A DNA stretch of 64,000 bases from Candidatus Flexicrinis proximus (GCA_016712885.1 JADJQF010000021.1:1-64000); one strand, 5' to 3'; counted from the stretch's first letter, positions 16,582 to 23,997 are shown. Notes: a model not told the origin generated them from the sequence alone. Program-made: numbers and translations.

Positions 16582-17477
16582 CAGGCTGTCACCTCGGAGG
16601 TGCGCGCCTGTGCGGCTGCAACGTTCAGCACGTATTCGGCTACCGCCCCAGCGATATCCACACCGGTCGGGGCGCTGCTGTTCCTGAATTCCATGGTGTG
16701 GTTGATCTCGTTGATCACCAAGCCATCGGCGGTCTCGAAGACGTCAAGCGCAAGCACACCGCCGCCTACCGCCTGCGCGGCGCGAACACACAGTTCGTTC
16801 AGTTCATCAGTCACCGGGCAGTTGCTGGCCACACCACCGCGTGCGGTATTGGTGATCCAATGGGGGGATGCGCGGTAGATCGCGCAGATCGTGCGGTCCC
16901 CAACCACAAACGCGCGGATGTCGCGGCCGTTCTTCTCAACAAATTCCTGTGCGTAAACCGTGTGTTGAGTCCAGTCCCCGAGCGTAAAACGATGCTCCAG
17001 CACCGCCTCGGCTGCATCGCGATCGGTGATGCGCGCAAGGAGCCGGCCCCAGGAACCCGTGACGGGCTTGAGGACAGCGGGATAGCCGAGTTCTTCGATG
17101 GCGGCAATCGAGGTGTCCTCGGTGAAGGCCGCCAAAGCGCGCGGTTGAGGCACGCCCGCACGCGCCAGCGCCAGGGTCGTCAGCAGTTTGTCGCCGCAGG
17201 TTGTGGCGGTCTGGTGCGTATTGAGGGTGCGAACACCCCATGCATTCAGGACTGCCAGCGCATACGTTCCGCGTGAGGTACTCACGCAGCGCTCCAGAAT
17301 GAGGTCGTAATCCGCCCATGCCGTGCCGGAGGGCGCGAGTTGTTCCGCGCCCGCGGTCAGGTCAAACAGGAGTTCGCGGTCGAGGATGACGTCCGGGGTG
17401 ACGCCGCGCGCCTCAAACGCAGCCAGCAGAAGTTTCTCTTCGGGACGGATATGCGTGACGAGAATGCCAATTCGCAT
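16581..17477 (-). CDS. lysX: [LysW]-aminoadipate ligase (RimK/LysX ATP-grasp)
   Basis: An ATP-grasp enzyme that joins alpha-aminoadipate to the C-terminal glutamate of LysW. The 298 residues are typical. Motifs: PAVLKPVTGSWGRLLARI (ATP-grasp lysine and glycine loop), GRDIRAFVVGDR, and the metal/product motif NEINHTMEFRNSS near the C-terminus. The gap to lysW is 3 bp. LysX and ArgX are close; the lysine reading rests on the operon and on homocitrate synthase in it. The enzyme may also accept glutamate. Confidence 0.92.
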   Translation of the reverse strand: MRIGILVTHIRPEEKLLLAAFEARGVTPDVILDRELLFDLTAGAEQLAPSGTAWADYDLILERCVSTSRGTYALAVLNAWGVRTLNTHQTATTCGDKLLTTLALARAGVPQPRALAAFTEDTSIAAIEELGYPAVLKPVTGSWGRLLARITDRDAAEAVLEHRFTLGDWTQHTVYAQEFVEKNGRDIRAFVVGDRTICAIYRASPHWITNTARGGVASNCPVTDELNELCVRAAQAVGGGVLALDVFETADGLVINEINHTMEFRNSSAPTGVDIAGAVAEYVLNVAAAQARTSEVTA

Positions 17478-17480
17478 GAA

Positions 17481-17651
17481 CTATTCGCCCCAGTCTTCTT
17501 CGACTTCAGGCGCAAGATCGACGCTGAGCGGGCTTAACGACAGGACTTCGAGGTCGGTGCCGCAGTCAGCGCAGCTAATCAGTTCGTGTACGACCACCCC
17601 GGCCGGCAGAGCGATCGGGGCATCACAGGTCGGGCAAGCAGCTTGGTTCAC
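17481..17651 (-). CDS. lysW: LysW amino-group carrier protein
   Basis: A 56-residue carrier protein that holds pathway intermediates on its C-terminal glutamate. Zinc-ribbon cysteines CPTC (6, 9) and CADC (27, 30); acidic C-terminus ending EEDWGE, the conserved LysW tail recognised by LysX. The start is GTG at 17651, fixed by AAGGAG six bases upstream; the open frame continues upstream but that part is the attenuator leader. First gene of the operon lysWXYZJKSTU. Confidence 0.93.
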   Translation of the reverse strand: MNQAACPTCDAPIALPAGVVVHELISCADCGTDLEVLSLSPLSVDLAPEVEEDWGE

Positions 17652-17713
17652 TTTAATCTCCTTGGTGGTTTTGTGTGTTCGTGGCTTTCGGCGATAGAGC
17701 TGAGAGAGGCAAC

Positions 17714-17752
17714 AAAAAACCGCCGCCCAGAACGAAGTCCGGACGACGGTTT
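17714..17752 (-). terminator. Proximal lysine attenuator: terminator hairpin
   Basis: A 15-bp stem, 17738-17752 pairing with 17717-17731 (three G-U pairs), has a 6-nt loop containing UUCG. On the minus strand it is followed by a run of six T (17719-17714). It sits between the leader ORF stop (17781) and the lysW ribosome site, so it would stop transcription before lysW unless prevented. Confidence 0.85.
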
Positions 17753-17776
17753 GCGGCACGCAAGGTCTGCGCAAAC
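17749..17776 (-). promoter_or_regulatory. Proximal lysine attenuator: antiterminator pairing
   Basis: Minus-strand GTTTGCG (17776-17770), just after the leader stop codon, can pair with CGCAAAC (17755-17749). The latter shares AAAC with the 5' arm of the terminator (17752-17738), so the two structures exclude each other. An upstream GTCTG/CAGAC pairing near the leader stop could mask the first arm when translation is complete. Confidence 0.65.
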
Positions 17777-17780
17777 GGGT

Positions 17781-17861
17781 CTATCCAGACTGTTCGCCCG
17801 GCTTCTTACCCTGCTTACGCTTGCTCTCGTAGGGGAGAGCGATGCTGTTGGTGATGTTCAT
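17781..17861 (-). CDS. Lysine-rich leader peptide, proximal (26 aa)
   Basis: A short ORF starting ATG at 17861 with AGAGG six bases upstream. It reads MNITNSIALPYES followed by KRKQGKKPGEQSG and a TAG stop. Four of 26 codons are lysine (AAG), clustered as KRKQGKK near the end, ahead of the antiterminator and terminator. Slow decoding of AAG when charged lysyl-tRNA is scarce would hold the ribosome upstream of the antiterminator arm. A leader-peptide control of lysine genes of this kind is known in Thermus; here it is inferred from sequence. Confidence 0.75.
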   Translation of the reverse strand: MNITNSIALPYESKRKQGKKPGEQSG

Positions 17862-17891
17862 TTCAATCCTCTGCACTTTGGAACCGGAAAC

Positions 17892-17920
17892 AAAAAACCG
17901 CCTGCATGTGCGGGCGGTTT
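17892..17920 (-). terminator. Distal lysine attenuator: terminator hairpin
   Basis: Perfect 8-bp outer stem AAACCGCC (17920-17913) / GGCGGTTT (17902-17895) with inner GCA/TGC pairing. It is followed on the minus strand by six T (17897-17892). It lies about 31 bp upstream of the proximal leader start. Confidence 0.85.
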
Positions 17921-17960
17921 CGATCTGGCTGTTTCGTCAAGAACGCGAAAAGCCCGCACA
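17907..17960 (-). promoter_or_regulatory. Distal lysine attenuator: antiterminator pairing
   Basis: Minus-strand TGTGCGGGC (17960-17952), starting two bases after the leader stop codon, is a perfect 9-bp complement of GCCCGCACA (17915-17907). The latter overlaps the 5' arm and inner part of the terminator at 17920-17895, so pairing here would dissolve the terminator. Confidence 0.75.
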
Positions 17961-17961
17961 G

Positions 17962-18009
17962 TTAGAGTGGGGTGTTATGCTTCTTCGCCTTCTTGCTGAT
18001 GAACTGCAT
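17962..18009 (-). CDS. Lysine-rich leader peptide, distal
   Basis: A short ORF ending with codons for ISKKAKKHNTPL and TAA at 17964-17962. The ATG at 18009 gives 15 residues (MQFISKKAKKHNTPL) with four AAG lysine codons. Other in-frame starts are ATG 18060 (32 residues) and GTG 18093 (43 residues); none has a strong ribosome site, so the start is open. The KKAKK run stands immediately before the antiterminator arm, as expected for ribosome-controlled attenuation. Confidence 0.6.
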   Translation of the reverse strand: MQFISKKAKKHNTPL

Positions 18010-18119
18010 GGCTGGAAATCCGGTTGTGTAGCGCCAATCGTCCGGAAAGATAACCCGCATCGCCAACCCGCGCAAGTAGTTTTGGGCCGTCACTCATCAA
18101 ATACTCATTTACAAGCGGA

Positions 18120-18160
18120 GCGGGTGGATTGCGCCATCTCAACCCGCGCACTCCACCCGC
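18120..18160 (-). terminator. Strong hairpin at the 3' end of the ABC-F gene
   Basis: GCGGGTGGA (18160-18152) pairs with TCCACCCGC (18128-18120), and inside it TGCGC pairs with GCGCA. It lies 11 bp past the ABC-F stop. No U-tract follows (TCCGCTTG), so it may be a 3' stabiliser or weak terminator, allowing read-through into the lysine leader region. Confidence 0.5.
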
Positions 18161-18170
18161 TTGGTTGCGC

Positions 18171-19835
18171 CTATGCACGTTCACGCACCGCGTGCGGGAT
18201 CAGACCGGCATCCTTCAGCTCCCAGATTTCGCCCCCGAAGCTGTCGAGGAACCGCCGGTCGTGCGTCGCGGCGATAACCGGACCAGGGAAATCGCGCAGC
18301 GCGGCCTCGAACGTTTCCAGCACGTCGAAGCTGAGCGTATTGGTCGGCTCGTCGAGCAGCAGCAGATTCGCCTTCATGGCAATCAGGCGGGCGATCTGCA
18401 GTTTCCTGCGCTGCCCCCCGGACAAGACACTAACCGGCCGGCGGACTTCGTCATAGCGGAACAGCCCACCCACCAGCAGGTCGCTGATAAAGGTCTGTTC
18501 GGTACCCTCCAGCCCTGCGCCGTAGGCCTGAACCACCGTTAGCGAGTCGTCCAGATCTGCACCGGTCTGATCGAGGTAGCCGATAGTCACCTGCGGACTG
18601 ACGCTGACCTCGCCGCTGTCCGGCGGTTCGATCCCAGCCAGAATGCGTAGAAGCGTTGATTTCCCCGCACCGTTCGGTCCGACAATGGCGATCCGGCTGC
18701 GCGAGTCCAGCGTGAAGGTAATGTCCTGGAGTATCGTCCGACTGCCGTACGATTTGGTCAGTCCGCTGGCAAAGAGTGGGGACTTGCTTTGCAGCGCAGA
18801 CGGGTCGAAGTCCGGGTTGAAGCGCAGCGGTTTGGGCGGTTTCGGGATCGGGTCGGCCTCGATGCGCTCCAGACGGGCTTTCGCATTGTCCAGCTTGCGG
18901 GTGATGCCAACCTCGGTCCGTCCTTTGAAGAAGCCCTTAGCGAATTTGTCGCCCCCGACCTTCTGGGTGGGTTTGGTCTGGCTCATGGCGCGGACTTCAT
19001 CGGCAACGGCAAGCCGCAGTTCGCGCACTTCGTCCTGTTGGTGCTGCCAGTCCTGCTCCCAGCGGACGCGCTCGATCTGTTTGGCGCGGATGTAGGCGTC
19101 ATAATCGCCGGTATAGGCTTTGGAAGTATGCGAGTGTTCGTCGATTTCGAGTATCGATGTGACGACGGCATTCAGAAATGCGCGGTCATGACTGATGATC
19201 AGGACGCCGCCCTGATAGTGGGTAACATAGCTTTCAAGCCAACCGAGACTCGCCGCGTCCAGGTGATTGGTCGGTTCGTCCAGCACCAACACGTCGGGCG
19301 AACTGAGCAGCAGAACGGCCAACTGCACCCGCGCCCGTTCGCCGCCGGAAAATGTCGCCAGATCGCGATCCCTTGAAAGGTGGTCGATATGCAGCCCGGC
19401 CAATATCTGGGCGATGCGCGAATCGGCATCCCATCCGCCGGCACGCTCGAAGGCGTCGGTGGCGTCTCCGTAGCGCGCCAGCACGCCAGCCAAAACGTCG
19501 CCGGTGACTTCGGACATCTGCGCTTCAAGATCCCGCAGTTCGGTTTCCAGAGCGTGGAGATGCGACAGTGCGCCGTCGATACGGGTTTGCAGCGTACCGA
19601 TCAGCTCAACGTCATCCTGCATGAGGTAGCCAAGACGCGCGCCGGGCTGCAGCCGCACGGTACCGCTGTCTGCGCCTACGCGTCCGGTGATGATCTGGGC
19701 CAGGGTCGTCTTGCCCACGCCGTTCGCGCCGACAATGCCGATTCGCTGTCCTGCCGCGAGCGTGAAGCTCACATTGTCCAGAACCGTTTGCAGCCCGTAA
19801 GTCTTGTGAAGTTTTTCGATAGAGAGAAAAGACAT
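18171..19835 (-). CDS. ABC-F ATPase, ribosome-protection type
   Basis: A soluble protein with two ABC ATPase domains and no membrane segment. First domain: GANGVGKTTLAQ, signature FSGGERARVQLA, Walker B VLVLDEPTNHLD. Then a charged helical linker near residues 230-310 that includes KFAKGFFKGRTEVG. Second domain: GPNGAGKSTLLRIL, LSGGQRRKLQIA, LLLLDEPTNTLS. Such proteins bind the ribosomal E-site; resistance members displace antibiotics such as macrolides or lincosamides. The length of 554 residues and the linker fit that group, but the drug spectrum is unknown. GAGG precedes the start. A promoter, leader ORF and terminator lie upstream, matching drug-inducible attenuation. Confidence 0.88.
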   Translation of the reverse strand: MSFLSIEKLHKTYGLQTVLDNVSFTLAAGQRIGIVGANGVGKTTLAQIITGRVGADSGTVRLQPGARLGYLMQDDVELIGTLQTRIDGALSHLHALETELRDLEAQMSEVTGDVLAGVLARYGDATDAFERAGGWDADSRIAQILAGLHIDHLSRDRDLATFSGGERARVQLAVLLLSSPDVLVLDEPTNHLDAASLGWLESYVTHYQGGVLIISHDRAFLNAVVTSILEIDEHSHTSKAYTGDYDAYIRAKQIERVRWEQDWQHQQDEVRELRLAVADEVRAMSQTKPTQKVGGDKFAKGFFKGRTEVGITRKLDNAKARLERIEADPIPKPPKPLRFNPDFDPSALQSKSPLFASGLTKSYGSRTILQDITFTLDSRSRIAIVGPNGAGKSTLLRILAGIEPPDSGEVSVSPQVTIGYLDQTGADLDDSLTVVQAYGAGLEGTEQTFISDLLVGGLFRYDEVRRPVSVLSGGQRRKLQIARLIAMKANLLLLDEPTNTLSFDVLETFEAALRDFPGPVIAATHDRRFLDSFGGEIWELKDAGLIPHAVRERA

Positions 19836-19868
19836 GAACTGTCGCCTCGCAGATTGGTCGAGAGAATC

Positions 19869-19893
19869 AAAACGCCGCCTTTGAGCGGCGGCG
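19869..19893 (-). terminator. Leader terminator upstream of the ABC-F gene
   Basis: Minus-strand stem CGCCGCC (19893-19887) / GGCGGCG (19879-19873) with loop GCTCAAA, followed by TTTT (19872-19869). It stands 33 bp upstream of the ABC-F start and downstream of the predicted transcription start near 20057. It therefore lies in the leader and acts on this gene. Confidence 0.7.
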
Positions 19894-19973
19894 CAAGACG
19901 ACAGTGCGGGTGTGAATCTCTCAGGCAGCAGTCGGAATCATGCAGCAATCCAGCTCAAAGTGGTGTGCCACTT
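19879..19973 (-). promoter_or_regulatory. ABC-F attenuator: alternative hairpins
   Basis: Hairpin AAGTGG/CCACTT (19973-19968 with 19963-19958, loop CACA) begins on the stop codon of the leader ORF. Its 3' arm shares bases with CTTTGAGC (19960-19953), a perfect complement of GCTCAAAG (19886-19879) in the loop and 3' stem base of the terminator. A ribosome stalled on the leader ORF would open the first hairpin and free CTTTGAGC to disrupt the terminator. Confidence 0.6.
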
Positions 19974-19998
19974 ATGCGCGAAAGCTGCGATCCGTCAT
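19972..19998 (-). CDS. Short leader ORF upstream of ABC-F (8 aa)
   Basis: ATG at 19998 reads MTDRSFRA then TAA. AGGGTGG lies five bases upstream. It precedes the alternative hairpins of the attenuator; the encoded peptide or initiation itself could be the drug-stalling site. Predicted only. Confidence 0.5.
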   Translation of the reverse strand: MTDRSFRA

Positions 19999-20063
19999 TC
20001 CAACCACCCTGTGTTCAATCGACAAAGTGACGCGGGCAAACCTAAACCGGCCTCACACCCATC

Positions 20064-20093
20064 AGTGTATGTCGGTCCTGACAAATGTGTCAA
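20064..20093 (-). promoter_or_regulatory. Promoter of the ABC-F transcript
   Basis: On the minus strand TTGACA (20093-20088) and TACACT (20069-20064) are separated by 18 nt, a near-consensus primary-sigma promoter. Transcription would start near 20057, giving a leader of about 220 nt. Confidence 0.65.
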
Positions 20094-20203
20094 GCAGTCC
20101 AAACCGACAATACCCATAAATTGGGAGGTGCCGGATGACCTGCCGTGATTGCCGCAGAGAAGGACCATTGGCGCCTAGGGATGCGTGATCCCACACGACC
20201 ACT

Positions 20204-22105
20204 TTATCCCTGCATTACGACCAGGACCGGCAGTTCGGGATGCTGGCGCAGCAGGGCTTCAATGGCATCCTTGCGAGCATCGCGGAGCGCTTCCGGCAGG
20301 TCTTCGAAGCCGGTGAACAACAGCGCGGCGCGCTTCTGATCCAGCAGCCCCTGCCAGTAGCCGCCCAGTTCGCCCAACTGTTCCTGTACGAACCCTTCCA
20401 GCGGCTGCGCCGCGTCAGTCCACTTTGCGAGGTTAATGATGATCGGCAGCGGCTTAGTTGGATCGCTGAGCGCATCCTTCATCAGCACGCCCAGCGCCGA
20501 CCAGACCGCTTCTGCCGTCTCGCGCGGAGAGTCGCCCATGACGACCGCGCGGCGCATCGACATCAGCCCGGCCCCCACATTGTCGACATGACCGGACTCC
20601 GCCCCGCTCGAATCCGCGTCCAGATCGGCATCGGAAGACAGCTTCATCCAGCGCACGATCATATCGTCGGCTGTTTCGGGTGCGTCCTGCTGATGGCTGA
20701 ACGCTTCCGCCCACTGGCGCTGAACATACTGCAGCTCTAGCGCGCGGCGGTTTGGCTGGTGGACGGGGGCCGCCTCATCGTCATCCAAGGACACCCCGCC
20801 AAAGACTTCAGCCAATACGTCCGGGGCTGCTTCTTCGGGCAGCGACGCGCCGGGGGCTTGACTGCGCCGCGGCGGTTCCGGCACAGTCGGAGCAGGGCCT
20901 TCCTGGCGCTTCTCCGCCTCGCTCGCCAGACCCTCTTCGGACTTCGCATCCGGCTCCGAGGCTTCCTTATCGCGCTGGCGACCGCCGATCATATCGCGCA
21001 GGCCACCGAAGAAATCCCCCAGCGCTCCACCAATATCGGGCAAACCCAGCCCGCCACCTCTCGATGACGACGAGGTCTGTGCGGGAGGGATATTCTGCCA
21101 GTCCGGCTGTTCAGTTTCCCGCTGAGCCGGCGTGATCGGGGCGGGAGGCCGCACCGGCCTCGGCTGAGGCGCCGGTGGAGCCGCGGCCGGGGGCGGAACG
21201 ATCCGCATCTCGCCGGTCGCGACCTTCAGGATGTCTTCCATTCGTGGCACAGGGATTTTGGGCGCAGGCAGTGTTTCGAGCAGTTCACGCAAGCCATCCG
21301 CATAATCCTGATGCATCATGACGACCTGACGATCGATCATCTGGAATGGAATATCCGCCTGTCTGGCCAGAACCGGGTAAATCGGTTTCTGAAGGTTTTC
21401 CGCAAGCAGATACTCGCGCAGGACCCAACGGCTGCTGTTGGCATCCGGGCTGACGATGGTCAGAAAAGCGTAGCTGTTGCGGATACCGTCGGCAATCGAA
21501 CGCACCCACGCATCCCCGCCTTTAATGCTGACCGTGTCAATCCAGATCGCGTGGCCGGCATTCTGCAAATCCGCGATCAGCCGGACGGCAAATTCGTCGT
21601 CGATGTGCGCGTAGCTGATGAAGACGGTTGGTGTGCGCTGGTCTTCCGGCGTATCAATGGTTTGCAGCGGATTGGTGGGTTTGACAACTGGTTGTGCCGG
21701 TGATTCAACGACATTAGGCTCGACAGGATCAGGTGCCGAATCCGGCCCGCACATCGGGTCCAGCAGCGTCACCAGGGTGTCAATCTCACGCTGTTCGCTC
21801 GGTGCACTGCCTATCCGCACCGCATTGAGGAGCAGCGCCAGCGAATGGATGTCGCGTCCAGGGATGCATTTTGCCGTCAGGAGCGCCGTAATGCAGCGCG
21901 TCACATAGACAATCGGCATGCCGGTCATCTGCCGCAGATCGTGATACAGGCGCGGATCGTTCAGGAAAAACGCCTGCGCCAGCCACGCCTCGCGCTCATC
22001 CGGTGTGGACAGCCGCGGCAGCAGCAGTTGCGTCGTACGGGGAAGAAAATCGTCAGGGAGGGCAGGAGTAGGCATACCGTAGGCCAGAATATGAGAACGG
22101 AACAT
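20204..22105 (-). CDS. TIR-domain protein with possible effector-associated N-terminus
   Basis: A 633-residue cytoplasmic protein. An all-helical N-terminal region (about 10-110) resembles the effector-associated death-like domains seen in bacterial conflict proteins. A TIR domain follows at about 155-285, with TVFISYAHIDDEFAV, GGDAWVRSIADGI and SRWVLREYLLAE; the Glu in WVLRE near residue 228 aligns with the NADase glutamate. A long Pro/Ser/Gly linker follows (about 290-430), then a helical C-terminal domain of unknown kind ending LPVLVVMQG. It could act as an NAD-cleaving defence or signalling effector; no partner STAND gene is directly adjacent. The start is unsure: ATG 22105 or ATG 22075, neither with a clear ribosome site. 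Confidence 0.75.
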   Translation of the reverse strand: MFRSHILAYGMPTPALPDDFLPRTTQLLLPRLSTPDEREAWLAQAFFLNDPRLYHDLRQMTGMPIVYVTRCITALLTAKCIPGRDIHSLALLLNAVRIGSAPSEQREIDTLVTLLDPMCGPDSAPDPVEPNVVESPAQPVVKPTNPLQTIDTPEDQRTPTVFISYAHIDDEFAVRLIADLQNAGHAIWIDTVSIKGGDAWVRSIADGIRNSYAFLTIVSPDANSSRWVLREYLLAENLQKPIYPVLARQADIPFQMIDRQVVMMHQDYADGLRELLETLPAPKIPVPRMEDILKVATGEMRIVPPPAAAPPAPQPRPVRPPAPITPAQRETEQPDWQNIPPAQTSSSSRGGGLGLPDIGGALGDFFGGLRDMIGGRQRDKEASEPDAKSEEGLASEAEKRQEGPAPTVPEPPRRSQAPGASLPEEAAPDVLAEVFGGVSLDDDEAAPVHQPNRRALELQYVQRQWAEAFSHQQDAPETADDMIVRWMKLSSDADLDADSSGAESGHVDNVGAGLMSMRRAVVMGDSPRETAEAVWSALGVLMKDALSDPTKPLPIIINLAKWTDAAQPLEGFVQEQLGELGGYWQGLLDQKRAALLFTGFEDLPEALRDARKDAIEALLRQHPELPVLVVMQG

Positions 22106-22119
22106 TTTTCGATGGCGTA

Positions 22120-22202
22120 TCGTCTGATGACTCAGACGAGAGTTCGCAGTATTCTCTCAGTATAACGTTTTCCAGCGCCGATACACGAGTGTGCGGCGCT
22201 GG
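22120..22202. promoter_or_regulatory. Divergent intergenic region with two hairpins
   Basis: Between the TIR gene and the Yip1-like gene. A perfect 8-bp hairpin (22120-22127/22132-22139, TCGTCTGA/TCAGACGA) lies 14 bp from the TIR start. A second (22172-22180/22194-22202, CCAGCGCCG/CGGCGCTGG) precedes the Yip1-like gene. TATA-like hexamers occur on both strands near 22160, but no convincing -35 partner is seen. Confidence 0.4.
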
Positions 22203-22225
22203 TTTGCCGTAAAAGGCGGTCAAAG

Positions 22226-23272
22226 ATGACAGACACGACAGAAACAGAACAACGCATCACCGTACGTCCAAGCATGGCCCTCGCCCAGAGAACCCGCCCA
22301 CGCGGCATGTGGGGGCAAATCACAACCTCCCTGCTGCGCCCGGGCTTGTTCTACCGGACGCTGCACCCGGCCAGCGAAACCCGCCAGTGGCTGTGGGCGG
22401 CTATCCTGATTCTCGCGCTGGTGGGCATTGCGACCGTGCGCTACAGCGCCCTGACGAACTCCACTACAGCCGAGGTCGAAGTCATCGATCCGGGATTCAT
22501 CGATCCAGGAATGGGCGGTGAGTTCGGAGGCGGTGGTGGCTTTGGCGGTGGTGGCGGTGGCGGTGGCGTCGACTTCGGCGGCGGCGACCTGGGCGGTATC
22601 CCCCCTGAGGGTGGGCCTGTCGATCCGGGTACTGGATCGGCGGCTGACTCTACATTGACCGATGACCTGACCATGGCGCTGCTGGCCGGGAGTAACATCA
22701 TCCTCGGCTGGATTGTGCTGACAGTTATGCTGGTCGTCGTACCGATGCTGCGCGGTCGCGCGCCTAAAGTGGGCCAGAATTTACAGATTGCCGTTTGGTC
22801 AAGCATTCCGCTGGCGGTCATGGCTGTGGTGCAGCTGCTGTACTTCGCAGGCGGCGGAAAAGTCGGCGAACCGGGCGTTCAAGGTCTTTTAAGCGATTGG
22901 AAGGGGTTCGACGCGCTGAGTTCGACCACACAGGCGCTGCTCATATCCTTTACATCGCGCTTAACCGTCTTCTGGTTGTGGAGCCTGGCACTGGTCTATT
23001 TCGGCGCGCGCTATGCGCTGGGTGGGTGGCGGATCGTCGCCTTACTGGTAGTGATCGCGTGGGCCGGCATTCAGATTGTCGCGCCGGTCGTAACCGAGAC
23101 TATCGCGGCGCCACAGGTGGAAGGTTCGGTAGTGGTCGACTCGCTGGACGGGAGTGAGTTTCCAATGGACATGGGCGACACACCGACCGATGCCGGCACA
23201 GAGTCTGAAGGCACAGACGGATCGGGCCAGGAACAGCCCCTGGATCCGATTCCACGAGGGCAGAAGGGATGA
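22226..23272 (+). CDS. Yip1-like multi-pass membrane protein
   Basis: A 348-residue integral membrane protein. The N-terminus has LLRPGLFYRTLHP, a motif common at the start of Yip1-domain proteins, then a first helix (LWAAILILALVGIATVRY). A Gly-rich low-complexity loop follows (about residues 98-120, runs of GGGG), then about four more helices and an acidic C-terminal tail. It heads an operon with an ABC ATPase, a CARDB-type exported protein and a MacB-like permease, with a 4-bp overlap to the ATPase gene. It may help assemble or tether the exporter; its biochemical function is unknown. Confidence 0.7.
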   Translation: MTDTTETEQRITVRPSMALAQRTRPRGMWGQITTSLLRPGLFYRTLHPASETRQWLWAAILILALVGIATVRYSALTNSTTAEVEVIDPGFIDPGMGGEFGGGGGFGGGGGGGGVDFGGGDLGGIPPEGGPVDPGTGSAADSTLTDDLTMALLAGSNIILGWIVLTVMLVVVPMLRGRAPKVGQNLQIAVWSSIPLAVMAVVQLLYFAGGGKVGEPGVQGLLSDWKGFDALSSTTQALLISFTSRLTVFWLWSLALVYFGARYALGGWRIVALLVVIAWAGIQIVAPVVTETIAAPQVEGSVVVDSLDGSEFPMDMGDTPTDAGTESEGTDGSGQEQPLDPIPRGQKG

Positions 23273-23997
23273 GTACCCGGCGCCAGGAGTCAATCATCCT
23301 TGCCCAGGACTTGCACAAGGGCTTCGTTCTGGGTGATACGCACGTACAGGCGCTGGCTGGCGTAAACCTTGATGTCCCGAACGGCCAGTTCATCGCGATC
23401 ATGGGGCCGAGTGGTTCGGGCAAGTCCACCTTACTGTATGTCCTCGGCGGCCTCGATCATCCCAGTCATGGCGCAATCGAGGTCGCGGGACATCGTCTGG
23501 ATGCAATGTCAGGAGAGGATCTGGCGCTCTTCCGGCGGAATACGGTTGGCTTTGTGTTTCAGGCCTTCCACCTGATCCCGAGTATGACCGCCCTGCAAAA
23601 CGTGGCTCTGCCGGGGGTTTTTGCCGGGGTCCCGGTTGAGGATCGGGAAGATCGTGCGGGGCGGCTGCTCGATACACTCGGACTGGGAGACCGGCTCGAT
23701 CATAAGCCCAGCCAGCTCTCAGGCGGGCAGCAGCAGCGTGTGGCAATCGGCCGGGCTTTGTTCAACAACCCGCCGATTATCATGGCCGACGAGCCTACCG
23801 GCGCGTTGGACAGCAAGACGGGCACTATGGTTATGAGGATGCTGCGCTATCTCAGCAGCAAACAAGGCAAAACTGTTCTCATCGTGACGCACGATCCCAA
23901 TGTCGCGGCCTATGCGGACCGGATGGTGATGCTGCGTGACGGAAAGATCGTAGAAGACCGGCTCAATGCGCCGGAGGAGAAACTCCTAAATGCGTAA
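23269..23997 (+). CDS. ABC transporter ATP-binding protein (MacB/LolD type)
   Basis: The ATPase subunit of a type VII (MacB/LolD/FtsE-like) ABC system. Walker A GPSGSGKSTLLYVLGG, Q-loop FVFQAFHLIPSMTALQN, signature LSGGQQQRVAIGRALF, Walker B IIMADEPTGALD and H-loop VTHDPNVAAYAD are all intact. The length of 242 residues is normal. It overlaps the genes on both sides (4 and 8 bp). Its permease partner is at 26112; such systems extrude lipoproteins, peptides or toxins, or transmit force across the membrane. Confidence 0.93.
   Translation: MSTRRQESIILAQDLHKGFVLGDTHVQALAGVNLDVPNGQFIAIMGPSGSGKSTLLYVLGGLDHPSHGAIEVAGHRLDAMSGEDLALFRRNTVGFVFQAFHLIPSMTALQNVALPGVFAGVPVEDREDRAGRLLDTLGLGDRLDHKPSQLSGGQQQRVAIGRALFNNPPIIMADEPTGALDSKTGTMVMRMLRYLSSKQGKTVLIVTHDPNVAAYADRMVMLRDGKIVEDRLNAPEEKLLNA

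Noticed and set aside
17975..18184. A 69-codon minus-strand frame overlapping the distal lysine leader
   Set aside because: It overlaps the ABC-F 3' end and the hairpin at 18120-18160. The overlapping frame with the lysine cluster next to the antiterminator explains the region better.
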